Shown here: positions 43,858-53,291 of the stretch, in pieces
Layout of the letters: each line of letters opens with the position of its first letter
Numbering within the stretch: the first letter of the stretch is position 1
Source of the DNA: RPQJ01 sp963846885
Lineage (GTDB): Bacteria; Pseudomonadota; Gammaproteobacteria; Steroidobacterales; Steroidobacteraceae
Reading direction: 5' to 3'
Assembly (NCBI GenBank): GCA_963846885.1
Contig: CAWJXS010000007.1
Coordinates: forward strand, 124,001 to 188,000
DNA: 64,000 bases
The notes under the pieces: model-generated
Databases searched by the model: none
What the model was told of the DNA's origin: nothing
Seen by the model: only the letters and a program-made list of their open reading frames with translations
Translations under genes and position numbers: made by a program

Positions 43858-45951
43858 ATGGCCATCAAAGTCGTTGGCGTGCGCAGCGCATGCCGACCGT
43901 TTGCATTCGCTGTCGCGGCGGTGCCTGTCTGGTTCATGACCAGTCACGTCGTCGCCGACCCAGTTTCGACTCCGTCATCCGCTGCGGAACTGGAAACCGT
44001 GGTGGTGACTGCGCCGCGCATGTCCGCCCCGTTGCAGGTCGTGATGGATCCGCGGCAGCCGCATCAGCCGTTGCCGCCGCATGACGGCGCGGGCTACCTG
44101 AAGGCGGTCCCGGGGTTCTCCGTCATCCGCAAGGGAGGCACGGACGGTGATCCGGTGTTCCGGGGCATGGCGGCTTCACGCGTCAATATCCTGATCGACG
44201 GCCAACAGGTCCTCGGTGGCTGCGGCATGCGGATGGATCCGCCGACGGCCTACGTGTTTCCGCAGGCTTTCGACCGCATCGTCGTCGTCAAGGGTCCGCA
44301 AACCGTATTGCAGGGTTCGGGCAATTCCGCAGCGACCGTCTCGTTCGAACGCAAGGTGGAGCGCTTCCAGGAGCCGGGCGCGACGGGGCAGGGCAGCGCA
44401 CTCGTTGGCAGCGCGAATAGAACGGACCTGGTCGGTGATCTCCGTCTCGGCACGCCTGCGGTCTACGGCCAGCTGACCGGCACGCGCGCGAAGTCGGACG
44501 ACTACAGTGATGGCGATGGCGAGGACGTGCATTCGCAATACGATCGCTGGAGCGCCAACGCTGCGTTGGGGTGGACGCCGGATGACCAGTCTCGCGTCGA
44601 GCTCAGTGGCGCACTCAGCGATGGCGAGGCAGCCTATGCCGATCGCGCGATGGATGGCGTGATGTTCGCCCGTGACAACGTCGGGCTGCGGGCAAGCCGC
44701 AGTTTCAGCGGCCCGGGTCTGCGGGCCGTCGAAGCCCTGGCCTACTACAATTACGTCGACCACGTGATGGACAACTACAGCCTGCGTGAGTTCACGCCCA
44801 CGCCCACTGCCCCGAATCCCGCGGTCTCCAATCCCGACCGGCGCACCACCGGAGGCAAGATCGCAGTGGAGGTGGCATTCGGTGAGCGAGTCGCCGGAAC
44901 GATCGGGATCGAGCGGCAGGAGAACCGCCATACGTTGCGATCGTCGATGAACCAGCCCGTCACTCCGTACGAGTCGCTCGCACGAGTTGAAGATGGCCGG
45001 TTCCGCAACTCCGGTGCATTCGCCGAGTTCACGATTGCCACGAGCGGTTCCGGGCGGGTCGTAACGGGTCTGCGAATCGACGACTGGTATGCGCTCGACT
45101 CGCGCACGATGTTGAACGTGGGCATGAGCAAAGTCCCGAACCCGACTGCGGGTGACGAGCGCGGCAGGACGCTGGTCGGCGGCTTCGGTCGATTCGAGTT
45201 CGACCTGCAGGCGGCGCCGGTGACCTGGTATGCCGGGGTGGGCAGGGTCGAGCGCTTTCCGGACTACTGGGAACTGATTGCGGCCGGCAGGGAAAGCACG
45301 GACAGCCTGAGCGCGTTTTACACGCGTCCGGAGCAGACGGTCCAGCTCGACACCGGGCTCGTGTATTCCGCGGATCGACTTTCGTTCTCGGCAGCGGTCT
45401 TCTATAGCGACGTGGAAGACTACATCCTGATCCAGTCGAACTATCTCAAGGGCGCACGTCGCACGACGGTCAGTCGCAACGTGGACGCAGCGACGTGGGG
45501 TGGCGAGGCCGATGCTGTCTACGCCGTCTCGCCGGCACTCAAGGTGTATGGCGCGTTGGCCTATACGCGAGGTCGCAACGACACGGACGATCGGCCGCTC
45601 GCACAGATGCCGCCGCTCGAGGCGAGGCTGGGGCTGGACTACGCGCGCGGCGCGTGGCTTGCGGGAGCGCTCGTGCGCAGCGTCGCGGCGCAGGACCGTT
45701 ACGCGGTCAGCCAGGGCAACATCGTCGGGCAGGATCTCGGCCCGACGCCAGGATTCACGGTCGTTGCGCTCAATGGCGGCTGGCGCCCGCGCAAGGATCG
45801 GCAACTGACAGTTGGCATCGACAACCTGTTCGATCGAACTTTCGCCGAGCACCTGAGCCGGGGCGGAGCCATGGTGTCGGGATATGAGCAGACTACCCAG
45901 GTCAACGAGCCAGGGCGCACGCTCTGGCTCAAGTTCGACCTGAAATACTGA
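43858..45951 (+). CDS. TonB-dependent copper receptor (OprC/NosA-like)
   Basis: Outer-membrane gated barrel of 697 residues. After a signal region (residues 1-34) comes a TonB box (ETVVVTAP). The plug contains the copper-receptor signature GQQVLGGCGMRMDPPTAYVF, which distinguishes OprC/NosA from siderophore receptors, and then DRIVVVKGPQTVLQGSGNSA. The barrel ends with GRTLWLKFDLKY, whose terminal aromatic is typical for outer-membrane insertion. Energy would come from a TonB-ExbBD system; an exbBD pair lies 17 kb upstream. It may be co-transcribed with the DUF2946-like gene. Confidence 0.92.
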   Translation: MAIKVVGVRSACRPFAFAVAAVPVWFMTSHVVADPVSTPSSAAELETVVVTAPRMSAPLQVVMDPRQPHQPLPPHDGAGYLKAVPGFSVIRKGGTDGDPVFRGMAASRVNILIDGQQVLGGCGMRMDPPTAYVFPQAFDRIVVVKGPQTVLQGSGNSAATVSFERKVERFQEPGATGQGSALVGSANRTDLVGDLRLGTPAVYGQLTGTRAKSDDYSDGDGEDVHSQYDRWSANAALGWTPDDQSRVELSGALSDGEAAYADRAMDGVMFARDNVGLRASRSFSGPGLRAVEALAYYNYVDHVMDNYSLREFTPTPTAPNPAVSNPDRRTTGGKIAVEVAFGERVAGTIGIERQENRHTLRSSMNQPVTPYESLARVEDGRFRNSGAFAEFTIATSGSGRVVTGLRIDDWYALDSRTMLNVGMSKVPNPTAGDERGRTLVGGFGRFEFDLQAAPVTWYAGVGRVERFPDYWELIAAGRESTDSLSAFYTRPEQTVQLDTGLVYSADRLSFSAAVFYSDVEDYILIQSNYLKGARRTTVSRNVDAATWGGEADAVYAVSPALKVYGALAYTRGRNDTDDRPLAQMPPLEARLGLDYARGAWLAGALVRSVAAQDRYAVSQGNIVGQDLGPTPGFTVVALNGGWRPRKDRQLTVGIDNLFDRTFAEHLSRGGAMVSGYEQTTQVNEPGRTLWLKFDLKY

Positions 45952-45972
45952 ATGCACGGAGACGAAACGACA

Positions 45973-47640
45973 ATGAGAGTCATCATCATCGGCGGCGTGG
46001 CGGGTGGCGCTTCCTGTGCCGCGCGCCTGCGAAGAATGGATGAGACGGCCGAGATCATGCTCGTCGAGCGTGGGCCCTACATCTCCTATGCCAACTGCGG
46101 GCTGCCTTACCACGTCGGTGGCGTGATCGAGAAAGAGTCGAGCCTGCTCGTGGCGAGCGCGGAAAGTTTTGGCCGGCAGTTCAAGATCGACGTGCGCACG
46201 GCCTGCGAGGCGGTGGCCATTGCAGCCGGCGAACACACCGTGACGCTGCGCGACGTCGCGACGGGCCGCACGTCGACCCATGGCTACGACAAACTCGTGC
46301 TGTCGCCTGGCGCCGTCTCCGTGCGGCCGCCGCTCCCCGGCATCGATCTCCCCGGCATTTTCCACGTGCGTACCGTTCCCGATGCCCGGCACATCCGTGC
46401 CTGGATCGAGGAGCGACTCGAGGGCGTGCGCTCGCAGCGGCGGCTGCGCGCGGTCGTCGTGGGCGGCGGATTCATCGGCCTCGAGATGCTGGAGAACCTC
46501 GCACACCGCGGTATCGACGTGACGCTGGTCGAGATGCTCGACCAGGTGTTGCCACCGCTCGACGTGGAACTGGCGCGAGTCGCCGAGGCACACATCGCAA
46601 TGCACGGCGGGCGACTCGTCCTGGGTGACGGCGTCGCGGGATTCGAGTCCGCGGGCGAAGACGGGCTCATGGTCCGCACGAAATCCGGCCGGGCGCTGGA
46701 GGCCGATGTGGTGATCCTGGCTTTGGGTGTGCGCCCCGATACGACGCTGGCGCGGTCGGCGGGTCTCGCGCTGGGCGAGCGTGGCGGCATCCGCGTCGAT
46801 CGCCAGATGCGCACCAGCGACAGCGACATCTTCGCCGTGGGCGACGCAGTTGAAGTGGCGGATTTCGTCACCGGTGAGGCGAGCCTGATCGCGCTCGCGG
46901 GACCGGCCAACCGGCAGGGACGCATCGTCGCGGACGTCATTGCCGGCAGGGACGCGAGCTATCGCGGCACGCAGGGCACGGCGATCGTCGGGCTCTTCGG
47001 CGCGACCGTTGCGTGGACGGGCGCGAGCGAGAAGACCTTGCAGCGGCTCAAAGACCTCGACTACGAGAAACTTTACCTGTTCCCCAACTCACACGCCGGC
47101 TACTACCCGGGCGCCAAGCGCATCACGCTCAAGGTCATCTTCCGCAAGTCGAATGGGCGACTGCTGGGCGCGCAGGCTTTCGGCGAGGACAACGTCGACA
47201 AGCGGATCAGTTCGCTGGCCATGGCATTGCAGCTGGGCGCGACGGTCTACGATCTGGAAGAAGCCGAGGTTTGTTACGCGCCCCAGTTCGGCAGCGCGAA
47301 GGACCCGGTCAACTTCGCCGGCATGACGGCCGCAAACGTGCTGCGCGGCGATGCCCCCATCGCGCACTGGGGGCAGCAGGAAGGCGCCTTTCTGCTGGAT
47401 GTCCGCAACCCGGATGAGCTGCGTGCCGCAGCGGCGCCCGCAGCCGTCAACATCCCCTTGCCCCAGCTACGGGAGCGGCTGGATGAGTTGCCGAAGGACA
47501 AGGAAATCCAGGTGTTCTGCCGGTCCGGGCAGCGCTCGTACGTGGCCAGCCGCATCCTGCTGCAGCACGGGTTCCGTGCGCGTTCCATATCCGGGGGTAC
47601 GCTTGCGCTACCGGCGTCGCGTCCGTCGCCGGTGTCGTAG
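45973..47640 (+). CDS. CoA-disulfide-reductase-like flavoprotein with rhodanese domain
   Basis: A 555-residue oxidoreductase. The N-terminal FAD motif is IIIGGVAGGASCAARLRRMD; ISYANCGLPYHVGG carries the single active-site Cys of CoA-disulfide/NADH-polysulfide reductases; the NAD(P) motif is AVVVGGGFIGLEMLENLA; and FAVGDAVEV is the second FAD contact. Residues about 460-545 are a rhodanese domain whose catalytic Cys is in IQVFCRSGQRSYVASRIL. It starts 21 bases after the copper receptor stop. It may protect thiols during copper or sulfur stress; that link is inference. Confidence 0.92.
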   Translation: MRVIIIGGVAGGASCAARLRRMDETAEIMLVERGPYISYANCGLPYHVGGVIEKESSLLVASAESFGRQFKIDVRTACEAVAIAAGEHTVTLRDVATGRTSTHGYDKLVLSPGAVSVRPPLPGIDLPGIFHVRTVPDARHIRAWIEERLEGVRSQRRLRAVVVGGGFIGLEMLENLAHRGIDVTLVEMLDQVLPPLDVELARVAEAHIAMHGGRLVLGDGVAGFESAGEDGLMVRTKSGRALEADVVILALGVRPDTTLARSAGLALGERGGIRVDRQMRTSDSDIFAVGDAVEVADFVTGEASLIALAGPANRQGRIVADVIAGRDASYRGTQGTAIVGLFGATVAWTGASEKTLQRLKDLDYEKLYLFPNSHAGYYPGAKRITLKVIFRKSNGRLLGAQAFGEDNVDKRISSLAMALQLGATVYDLEEAEVCYAPQFGSAKDPVNFAGMTAANVLRGDAPIAHWGQQEGAFLLDVRNPDELRAAAAPAAVNIPLPQLRERLDELPKDKEIQVFCRSGQRSYVASRILLQHGFRARSISGGTLALPASRPSPVS

Positions 47641-47662
47641 TCCATTCCTCACCCCGGCAGAT

Positions 47663-47983
47663 TTATCGCTTCGGCCGCGTGAAAGCCTTCATCGTCAGCT
47701 CCCGGATGAGCTCGGTGGCCTTCTCGTTCGGCAAGCCATAGCGCGAAAACAGCGTCAGGTGGCCGCGCATCTCGAGCGCGGCCTTCGATGGCGAGTCTGC
47801 GACCTTGCAGCACTGCTTCAGGCGCCCGTTCAGGTCCGTAGCGACGGCGGCTAACGGTCGTTTGCGCTCGTCCTCGCCTACTTTCTTGGGATGGGACAGG
47901 TTCCAGTCGGCGGCTGAGGCTGCGATGTGTTCGATTCGAGCGGTAGTCAGTGTCACGTGTACGCCCAGCTTGGGGTGGATCAC
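47663..47983 (-). CDS. Hypothetical protein
   Basis: A 106-residue, basic, soluble-looking protein (MIHPKLGVHVTLTTARIEHI at the start, ELIRELTMKAFTRPKR at the end). It has no signal peptide, membrane segment or motif that I recognise. Composition is ordinary and codon third positions are GC-rich on this strand, supporting a real gene. CCKVADSPSK contains a Cys pair. It lies alone between the flavoprotein gene and the rne terminator, convergent with the former. Confidence 0.55.
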   Translation of the reverse strand: MIHPKLGVHVTLTTARIEHIAASAADWNLSHPKKVGEDERKRPLAAVATDLNGRLKQCCKVADSPSKAALEMRGHLTLFSRYGLPNEKATELIRELTMKAFTRPKR

Positions 47984-48076
47984 CCGTCCCTAGAGTGTGC
48001 TTTTTTTGTCGTGCCCGCATCGGCGAATGTCGTCGCCACGGCCTCGACGGAGCTGCGGCCCCACGCCCCAACATAA

Positions 48077-48110
48077 AAAAGCCCCGCTGCGTCGCCGCAG
48101 CAGGGCTTTT
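48077..48110 (-). terminator. Rho-independent terminator of rne
   Basis: On the minus strand aaaagccctgctgc pairs with gcagcggggctttt (14 bp, one G-U) around a 6-base loop, followed by a T-run. It lies 22 bases past the end of the rne tail frame, which supports that frame as the true 3' end of rne. Confidence 0.88.
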
Positions 48111-48132
48111 CGTACTCACCGCAACGCGCCGC

Positions 48133-48915
48133 TCAGGGCTCGTTGCGCGGGGTCTCCGCGTCCGTCGGTGGAGTCGGCGTCCATTCACGCGGCTCGGTAG
48201 CCGTCGCGACGGGGGCCGGCTCTCGCACGACAGGCTCAGGCGTCGCTTCCCGCGGCGCGGCCGGGGGAGGCGTCGGCGGAGTGACCGGCCGGTCGAAGTC
48301 GAACGCGCGGGGCTCCGGCGGCCAGGGTGCGTCGAAACTGCGCGCCGGAGCCGGAGCCGGAGCCGGAGCTGGCGCAGGCGCTGCGCTGACCTGCACGTGC
48401 GCAGGTTCGCGTGGCGTGTCGATCGCTGGGCTGGACGCCGGCGCCTCGAACGAGGCGCGCTCTGCGCCTCGCGGCTCGTCGTCGCCACCGCCGTCGTCGG
48501 CGTCTGCGGGACCTTCGTCGAAGCCGGCTTCGCCCGCAACGCCCGCCGCGGCACCGGCCGCGCCAAAGCCTTCGGCACTGCCTTCGCCGCGACCGCCACG
48601 ACGACGGCGACCACCGCGACGCGAACGGCGACCGGTGCGCTCGCTGCGATCGCCCTCCGGCCGCTGCTGCTGACCGTCGCCCAATCCCGGTGACGTCTCA
48701 ACGGCCACTGCGGAATCGACGCCGGCATTCATGTCGTTCGCCACGGCGGCGACCACGGCTGCCGCCGCTACCGCAACCGGCTCGCGTGCTTCTTGTGGCT
48801 CGCGCTGCTCGCGCGGCGGCCGCGGTTCACGGGGTTCGCGCGGTTCGCGCGGAGGACGCTGCTGCTGTTGCTGCCGCTGGCCCTGGCCCTGCCCGAGCAC
48901 CGTCGCGACGTGGCT
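48133..48915 (-). other. Out-of-frame C-terminal tail of RNase E
   Basis: The expected continuation of RNase E's disordered degradosome-scaffold tail lies here, one frame away from the catalytic part. It opens with Gln-rich (QGQGQRQQQQQRPP) and REP-repeat sequence. Arg/Gly patches (RRSRRGGRRRRGG) follow, then an acidic stretch (DADDGGGDDEP) and an Ala-Pro run, ending PTDAETPRNEP just before a terminator. One extra G in cggg near 48905-48915 would fuse it to the upstream frame; the combined gene is 975 codons plus one base. Confidence 0.8.
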
Positions 48916-51058
48916 GGCCCTCACGGGCACCTTCGCCGCCCTGGTTGCCATCGCGGCGGCTGCCACGCTGGCCTTCCTCGCGCCGAGGCTGCTGCTGTTG
49001 CTGCGGCCGTTCGTCACGCCGCGGCGGCTCATTGCTGCGCGCTGGTTGCTGGCCTTGCGGGCCTTCTGCGCGATTCTCGCGCCGGGCCTCCTCGCGGGAG
49101 CCGCGTTCGCCGCGTCCCTCGTTGCGGCCGTCGCGCCCACGGCCATCACGGCCGTCGCGTCCCCGGCCATCACGGCCACGGCCGCGGTCGTTACGGTCAC
49201 GATCGCGGTCCTGGCGCGGGCGGTCGCGCTGCGCTTCCAGCGGACGTCCGCCGCGCGGTGCATGCGCTGCGGCCGCCTCGGGCTCCGGTGCGCGCTTGTC
49301 GCCCGCGATCCAGCGCCACATGCGCACCAGCACGTTGTCGCGCGGGCCGAACTGCGGTGCCGCGGCTGCGACGACGACCGGAGCCGCCACGGCGGCGACC
49401 GGCGCTGCAACCACTTCGGGTGCGGCGGGCGGGGCAGGGGTGCTCGGAATGATCGTGGTCACCGCCGGCTGCTGCAGCACGGGCGCCTTCTCTTCCTCGG
49501 CCGAGGCGATCGCATCGAGATCGATCTTCGGTTCGACGGCCAGCTGGTGGCTGATCACCGTGTTCTCGGGCAGGTCCATCTCGTCGTCACGCACGCGGCG
49601 CAATTCGTAGGACGGCGTCTCGAGGTACTTGTTCGGCACCAGGACGATGTCGACGTGGCTGCGCGCTTCGATGTCGTGCAGCCAGTCGCGCTTCTCGTTC
49701 ATCAGGTAGGTCGCGACGTCGACCGGCAACTGCGCGATGACCTTGGCGGTGCGGTCCTTGCGGGCCTCCTCGCCGATCAGTCGCAGCACCGCGAGCGCCA
49801 GCGATTCGACGCTGCGGATCACGCCCATGCCGGTGCAGCGCGGGCAGACGATGTTGGTCGATTCGCTGATCGACGGCCGCAGGCGCTGCCGCGAGAGCTC
49901 GAGCAGGCCGAAGCGCGAGATCTTGCCCAGCTGGATGCGGGCACGGTCCTGCTTGACGGCGTCACGCAGGCGGTCTTCGACCGCGCGCTGGTTCTTCTGC
50001 GACTCCATGTCGATGAAGTCGATGACGATCAGGCCGCCCACGTCGCGCAACCGCATCTGGCGCGCGATTTCGTCCGCGGCCTCGAGGTTGGTGTTGCAGG
50101 CGGTCGTCTCGATGTCCGTGCCGCGCGTGCTGCGCGCCGAGTTGATGTCGATCGAGACCAGCGCCTCGGTGTGGTCGATCACGATGCTGCCGCCCGAGGG
50201 CAGCGTCACCTTGTGCGAATACGCCGACTCGATCTGGCTCTCGATCTGGTACCGCGTGAAGAGCGGCACGTGGTCGTCGTAGAACTTGAGCTTGCGCAGG
50301 TTGTTCGGCATGAAGCGCTGCATGTACTCGCGCGCTTCTTCGTAGACGTCCTTCTTGTCGATCAGGATCTCGCCGATGTCGTCCGCGAGGTAGTCACGCA
50401 GCGCCCGCAGGATCGCCGTGCTTTCACGGTAGATCAGGAACGGCGACGGGCGGCTGTCCGACGCCTGCTGGATGGCGTTCCAGATGTCGACGAGGTTGTT
50501 GAGGTCCCACTGCAGCTCTTCCGGCGAACGGCCGACGCCGGCCGTGCGCACGATGGCGCCCATGCCGTCGGGGATCTGCAGGCTGTCCATCGCCTCGCGC
50601 AGGGCGTCACGGTCGTCGCCTTCTACGCGACGGGACACGCCGCCGGCGCGCGGGTTGTTGGGCATCAGGACCAGGAATCGGCCCGCCAGGCTGATGTAGG
50701 TGGTGAGCGCGGCGCCCTTGTTGCCGCGTTCTTCCTTTTCGACCTGGACGATGATGTCCTGGCCTTCCTCGATCAGGTCGCGGATGCCGCGGTTGCCGCC
50801 TTCCTGGCCGGGCTGCTTGTCCTTGAAGAAGGCCTTGGAGACCTCCTTGAGGGGGAGGAAGCCGTGGCGATCGGCGCCGTAGTCGATGAACGCAGCCTCG
50901 AGGCTGGGTTCGACGCGGGTGATGCGTCCTTTATAGACGTTGGCTTTCTTGGTTTCGCGGGACGGGATTTCGATATCGAGGTCGTAGATCCGCTGGCCGT
51001 CCACCAGCGCTACGCGCAACTCTTCTTCCTGAGTTGCGTTGACGAGCATTCTTTTCAT
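48827..51058 (-). CDS. rne: Ribonuclease E, catalytic part
   Basis: Essential endoribonuclease for mRNA decay and rRNA/tRNA processing. MKRMLVNATQEEELRVALVD starts the protein, with ggaaggg in front. The S1 domain has GRITRVEPSLEAAFIDYGAD; the 5' sensor and DNase-I-like domain contain SIDINSARSTRGTDIETTAC and IVIDFIDMESQKNQRAVED (catalytic Asp). The zinc link is CPRCTGMG, distinguishing RNase E/G. The Arg-rich tail (GRGRDGRGRDGRDGRGRDGR) marks RNase E rather than RNase G. In this frame the protein stops early, after ARTARTP; the rest of the tail is one frame over. Confidence 0.95.
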   Translation of the reverse strand: MKRMLVNATQEEELRVALVDGQRIYDLDIEIPSRETKKANVYKGRITRVEPSLEAAFIDYGADRHGFLPLKEVSKAFFKDKQPGQEGGNRGIRDLIEEGQDIIVQVEKEERGNKGAALTTYISLAGRFLVLMPNNPRAGGVSRRVEGDDRDALREAMDSLQIPDGMGAIVRTAGVGRSPEELQWDLNNLVDIWNAIQQASDSRPSPFLIYRESTAILRALRDYLADDIGEILIDKKDVYEEAREYMQRFMPNNLRKLKFYDDHVPLFTRYQIESQIESAYSHKVTLPSGGSIVIDHTEALVSIDINSARSTRGTDIETTACNTNLEAADEIARQMRLRDVGGLIVIDFIDMESQKNQRAVEDRLRDAVKQDRARIQLGKISRFGLLELSRQRLRPSISESTNIVCPRCTGMGVIRSVESLALAVLRLIGEEARKDRTAKVIAQLPVDVATYLMNEKRDWLHDIEARSHVDIVLVPNKYLETPSYELRRVRDDEMDLPENTVISHQLAVEPKIDLDAIASAEEEKAPVLQQPAVTTIIPSTPAPPAAPEVVAAPVAAVAAPVVVAAAAPQFGPRDNVLVRMWRWIAGDKRAPEPEAAAAHAPRGGRPLEAQRDRPRQDRDRDRNDRGRGRDGRGRDGRDGRGRDGRNEGRGERGSREEARRENRAEGPQGQQPARSNEPPRRDERPQQQQQPRREEGQRGSRRDGNQGGEGAREGQPRRDGARAGPGPAAATAAASSARTARTP

Positions 51059-51458
51059 CGGCCCTTCCGTTATTGGAGGTATGGGCCGCGAACGGTTCGG
51101 ACGGGTAAGGGTGCCGTGGCGTGGGGGTAGGGTCTGGCAGCGACTGTGCGAGGGCTCATTTGCTGTTGTTCTGCACCGGCGCAGTGCGCACGGTGCGTGA
51201 CCGAATCCTGATGCTGTCGGGCATCGTACCCGCCGAGGTCGCATCAGGCCCGCCGCCCGCCGGGGCTGCGGCACCTGCGCGTTGTCCGCGGCAGATCGAT
51301 GGTGTCTGAAAGTTCAGAACCAACTAAGATTGCGGGCGCCCTGCACAACCCGTAGGGCGTGCAACCGCGCGTCGCTCATTCGGCGCTGCCTGATGTTGCT
51401 TGGACGCACCAGCGCATTGCCTAGCGCCGGAATGTAACAAGCGAAGGCCCGAAAATCA
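51059..51458. other. Divergent intergenic region between rne and rluC
   Basis: Four hundred bases without a convincing gene. On the minus side this would contain the long 5' leader of rne, which in E. coli carries autoregulatory structure. On the plus side it contains the rluC promoter. I could not identify a clear promoter pair, operator or conserved RNA by eye. Confidence 0.5.
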
Positions 51459-52649
51459 ATGGCTTACGAAACAGAACCGGTCACCGACGAGAACACCGCC
51501 GAACCGGAGCCCGGTCGCGGCGTCACCCATGTCGAGGTGACCGAGGACGACGCCGGGACGCGGCTCGACAACTTCCTGGTCCGCCAGTTGAAGGACGTGC
51601 CCCGTACCCACGTTTTTCGCCTGCTGCGCAAAGGCGAGGTGCGGGTCAACAAGAAGCGCGCCAAGCCCGACCAGCGCGTTGCGCTCGGCGACATCGTGCG
51701 GATTCCGCCCGTGCGCAAGGCCGAGGACGTGCCCCCACCGGCGACGCCGCGCACCGCCAGCGAATCGCTGCAGGCCCTGGTGCTGGGTGCGATCACCTAT
51801 GAGGACAGCGACCTCATCGTCTTCAACAAGCCGCCCGGCCTGGCCGTCCACGGGGGCAGCGCGACGGACTTCGGCCTGATCGAGGCGCTGCGCAATGCCC
51901 GGCCTGAGCAGCCCGACCTGGAGCTGGTGCACCGGCTCGACCGCGACACCAGCGGCTGCCTGCTCGTGGCCAAGCGGCGCGCAGCGCTGCGCGACCTGCA
52001 CCTGCAGCTGCGTGAAGGCCGGACCGAGAAACACTACCTGGCCCTGGTCTGCGGCAAGTGGAACCTGGGGACCAAGCGCATCGAGCTGGCGCTCGATACC
52101 GACGAACGGCGCAGCGGCGAGCGGCACGTCGCCGTGCGTCCGCACGGCAAGAAATCGGTCAGCACGTTCAAGCCCGTGCAGTTCTTCGGCAACCTTGCCA
52201 CGCTGATGGAAGTCGAGATCGACACCGGCAAGACGCACCAGATCCGCGTCCACGCGGCGCATGCGGGCCACCCCGTCGCCGGCGACGACAAGTACGGCAA
52301 CCGGGTCTTCAACCAGTTGTTCGAGGATTACGGCCTCAAACGCATGTTCCTGCATTCGTCGTCGCTGGGATTCACGCGGCCGGGCACGCGCGAGCCGATG
52401 CTCGCCAGCGCGCCGTTACCGCCGGAATTGAGCGCCGTGATCGACAAGCTGACCCGCGGCAAGGCGCGCGCCCCGCAGGACGAGCGTGGCAAGACACTCA
52501 AGCCCGAAGGCTCGCGCGGTCCGGTAGCGGCGGTGCGAGTGCAGCGCCCCGCGCCGATACCCAGGGCAGGCAAACCGCGCATGGGTAAGCCCGGCACAGG
52601 CAAGACCGGCGCCAGGCAAGCCCGGCAGCGCCGGGAAGGGTCCGGCTAA
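51459..52649 (+). CDS. rluC: 23S rRNA pseudouridine synthase RluC
   Basis: Makes pseudouridines at 955, 2504 and 2580 of 23S rRNA. An S4 domain (TRLDNFLVRQLKDVPRTHVF) precedes the catalytic motif LVHRLDRDTSGCLLVAKR (nucleophile Asp). Later blocks are EVEIDTGKTHQIRVHAAHAG and HPVAGDDKYG, plus RMFLHSSSLGF. At 396 residues it is about 75 longer than E. coli RluC, because of a Lys/Arg/Pro/Gly-rich C-terminal tail (KPRMGKPGTGKTGARQARQR) that could add RNA affinity. Divergent from rne, as in many gammaproteobacteria. Confidence 0.96.
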   Translation: MAYETEPVTDENTAEPEPGRGVTHVEVTEDDAGTRLDNFLVRQLKDVPRTHVFRLLRKGEVRVNKKRAKPDQRVALGDIVRIPPVRKAEDVPPPATPRTASESLQALVLGAITYEDSDLIVFNKPPGLAVHGGSATDFGLIEALRNARPEQPDLELVHRLDRDTSGCLLVAKRRAALRDLHLQLREGRTEKHYLALVCGKWNLGTKRIELALDTDERRSGERHVAVRPHGKKSVSTFKPVQFFGNLATLMEVEIDTGKTHQIRVHAAHAGHPVAGDDKYGNRVFNQLFEDYGLKRMFLHSSSLGFTRPGTREPMLASAPLPPELSAVIDKLTRGKARAPQDERGKTLKPEGSRGPVAAVRVQRPAPIPRAGKPRMGKPGTGKTGARQARQRREGSG

Positions 52650-53232
52650 GGTATCTGGACCTGTGCGCGGCGAAGGGCGCCGCAGAGCCAGGACAACGGG
52701 AGGCCTGTGAGGCCCGTCGGGTCCTGCGACTCGATCCGGTCGAACAGCGCGATGCCAAGCGCTTCGGCCTTGAAGCCCCCCGCACAGTCGAGCGGATTGT
52801 CGCGCTCGATGTAGCGAACGATTTCGGCGTCCGTCAGGTCGCGAAACTGCACGACCGTGCGATCGACGTGTGCCTCGGTCGACGCCCGTCGCAGCCATCG
52901 ATCACGTGCACCGCCGTGAGGAACACGACTTCCCTGCCTGAGGAGGCCCGCAACTGCTCGCGACAGCGTTCGACCGTGCCCGGCTTGCCGAGGATGTCCG
53001 TCCCGCGCAGCGCGACCTGGTCCGAGCCGATCACGATGGCGTCCGGGAAGCGGGCGGCCACGGCTTCGGCCTTGAGGCGCGCGAGGCGCACGGCCATGGC
53101 CTCAGCGGGCTCCTCCGGCAGACGCGTCTCTTCCGCGCCCGGCGCCACGCACTCGAATGGCAGCCCGAGACGCGCCAGCAGCGCGCGCCGGTAAGGGGAG
53201 GTGGACGCGAGAATCAGGCCCTTGGAAAACAA
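52646..53232 (-). pseudogene. Maf/YceF nucleotide pyrophosphatase, frameshifted
   Basis: Maf-fold house-cleaning pyrophosphatase (YceF subgroup, active on m7GTP in E. coli). MFSKGLILASTSPYRRALLA carries the SxxR motif, and VIGSDQVALRGTDILGKPGT carries the catalytic Asp. After VHVIDGCDGR the expected AHVDRTVVQFRDLTDAEIVR and NPLDCAGGFKAEALGIALF lie in another frame. One missing base around 52870-52878 accounts for it (length is 196 codons minus one). Both halves are otherwise well conserved. Divergent from yceD, with about 60 bases between. Confidence 0.88.
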
Positions 53233-53253
53233 AGATTTAGGCTCGTTTTTTCT

Positions 53254-53282
53254 TTGACAGGGCGGGGGCGCGTCACTATCAT
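53254..53282 (+). promoter_or_regulatory. Strong sigma-70 promoter for yceD-rpmF-plsX
   Basis: TTGACA (53254-53259) and TATCAT (53277-53282) are separated by exactly 17 bases. The first coding ATG begins 9 bases after the -10 box, so the transcript would be leaderless or nearly so unless another promoter is used. Confidence 0.75.
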
Positions 53283-53291
53283 ACGCGCCCC

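Noticed and set aside
48300..49300. Possible repeat-rich mobile element in GC-rich, repetitive sequence
   Set aside because: The repetition is explained by the Arg/Gly/Pro/Gln-rich tail of RNase E in one or other frame.
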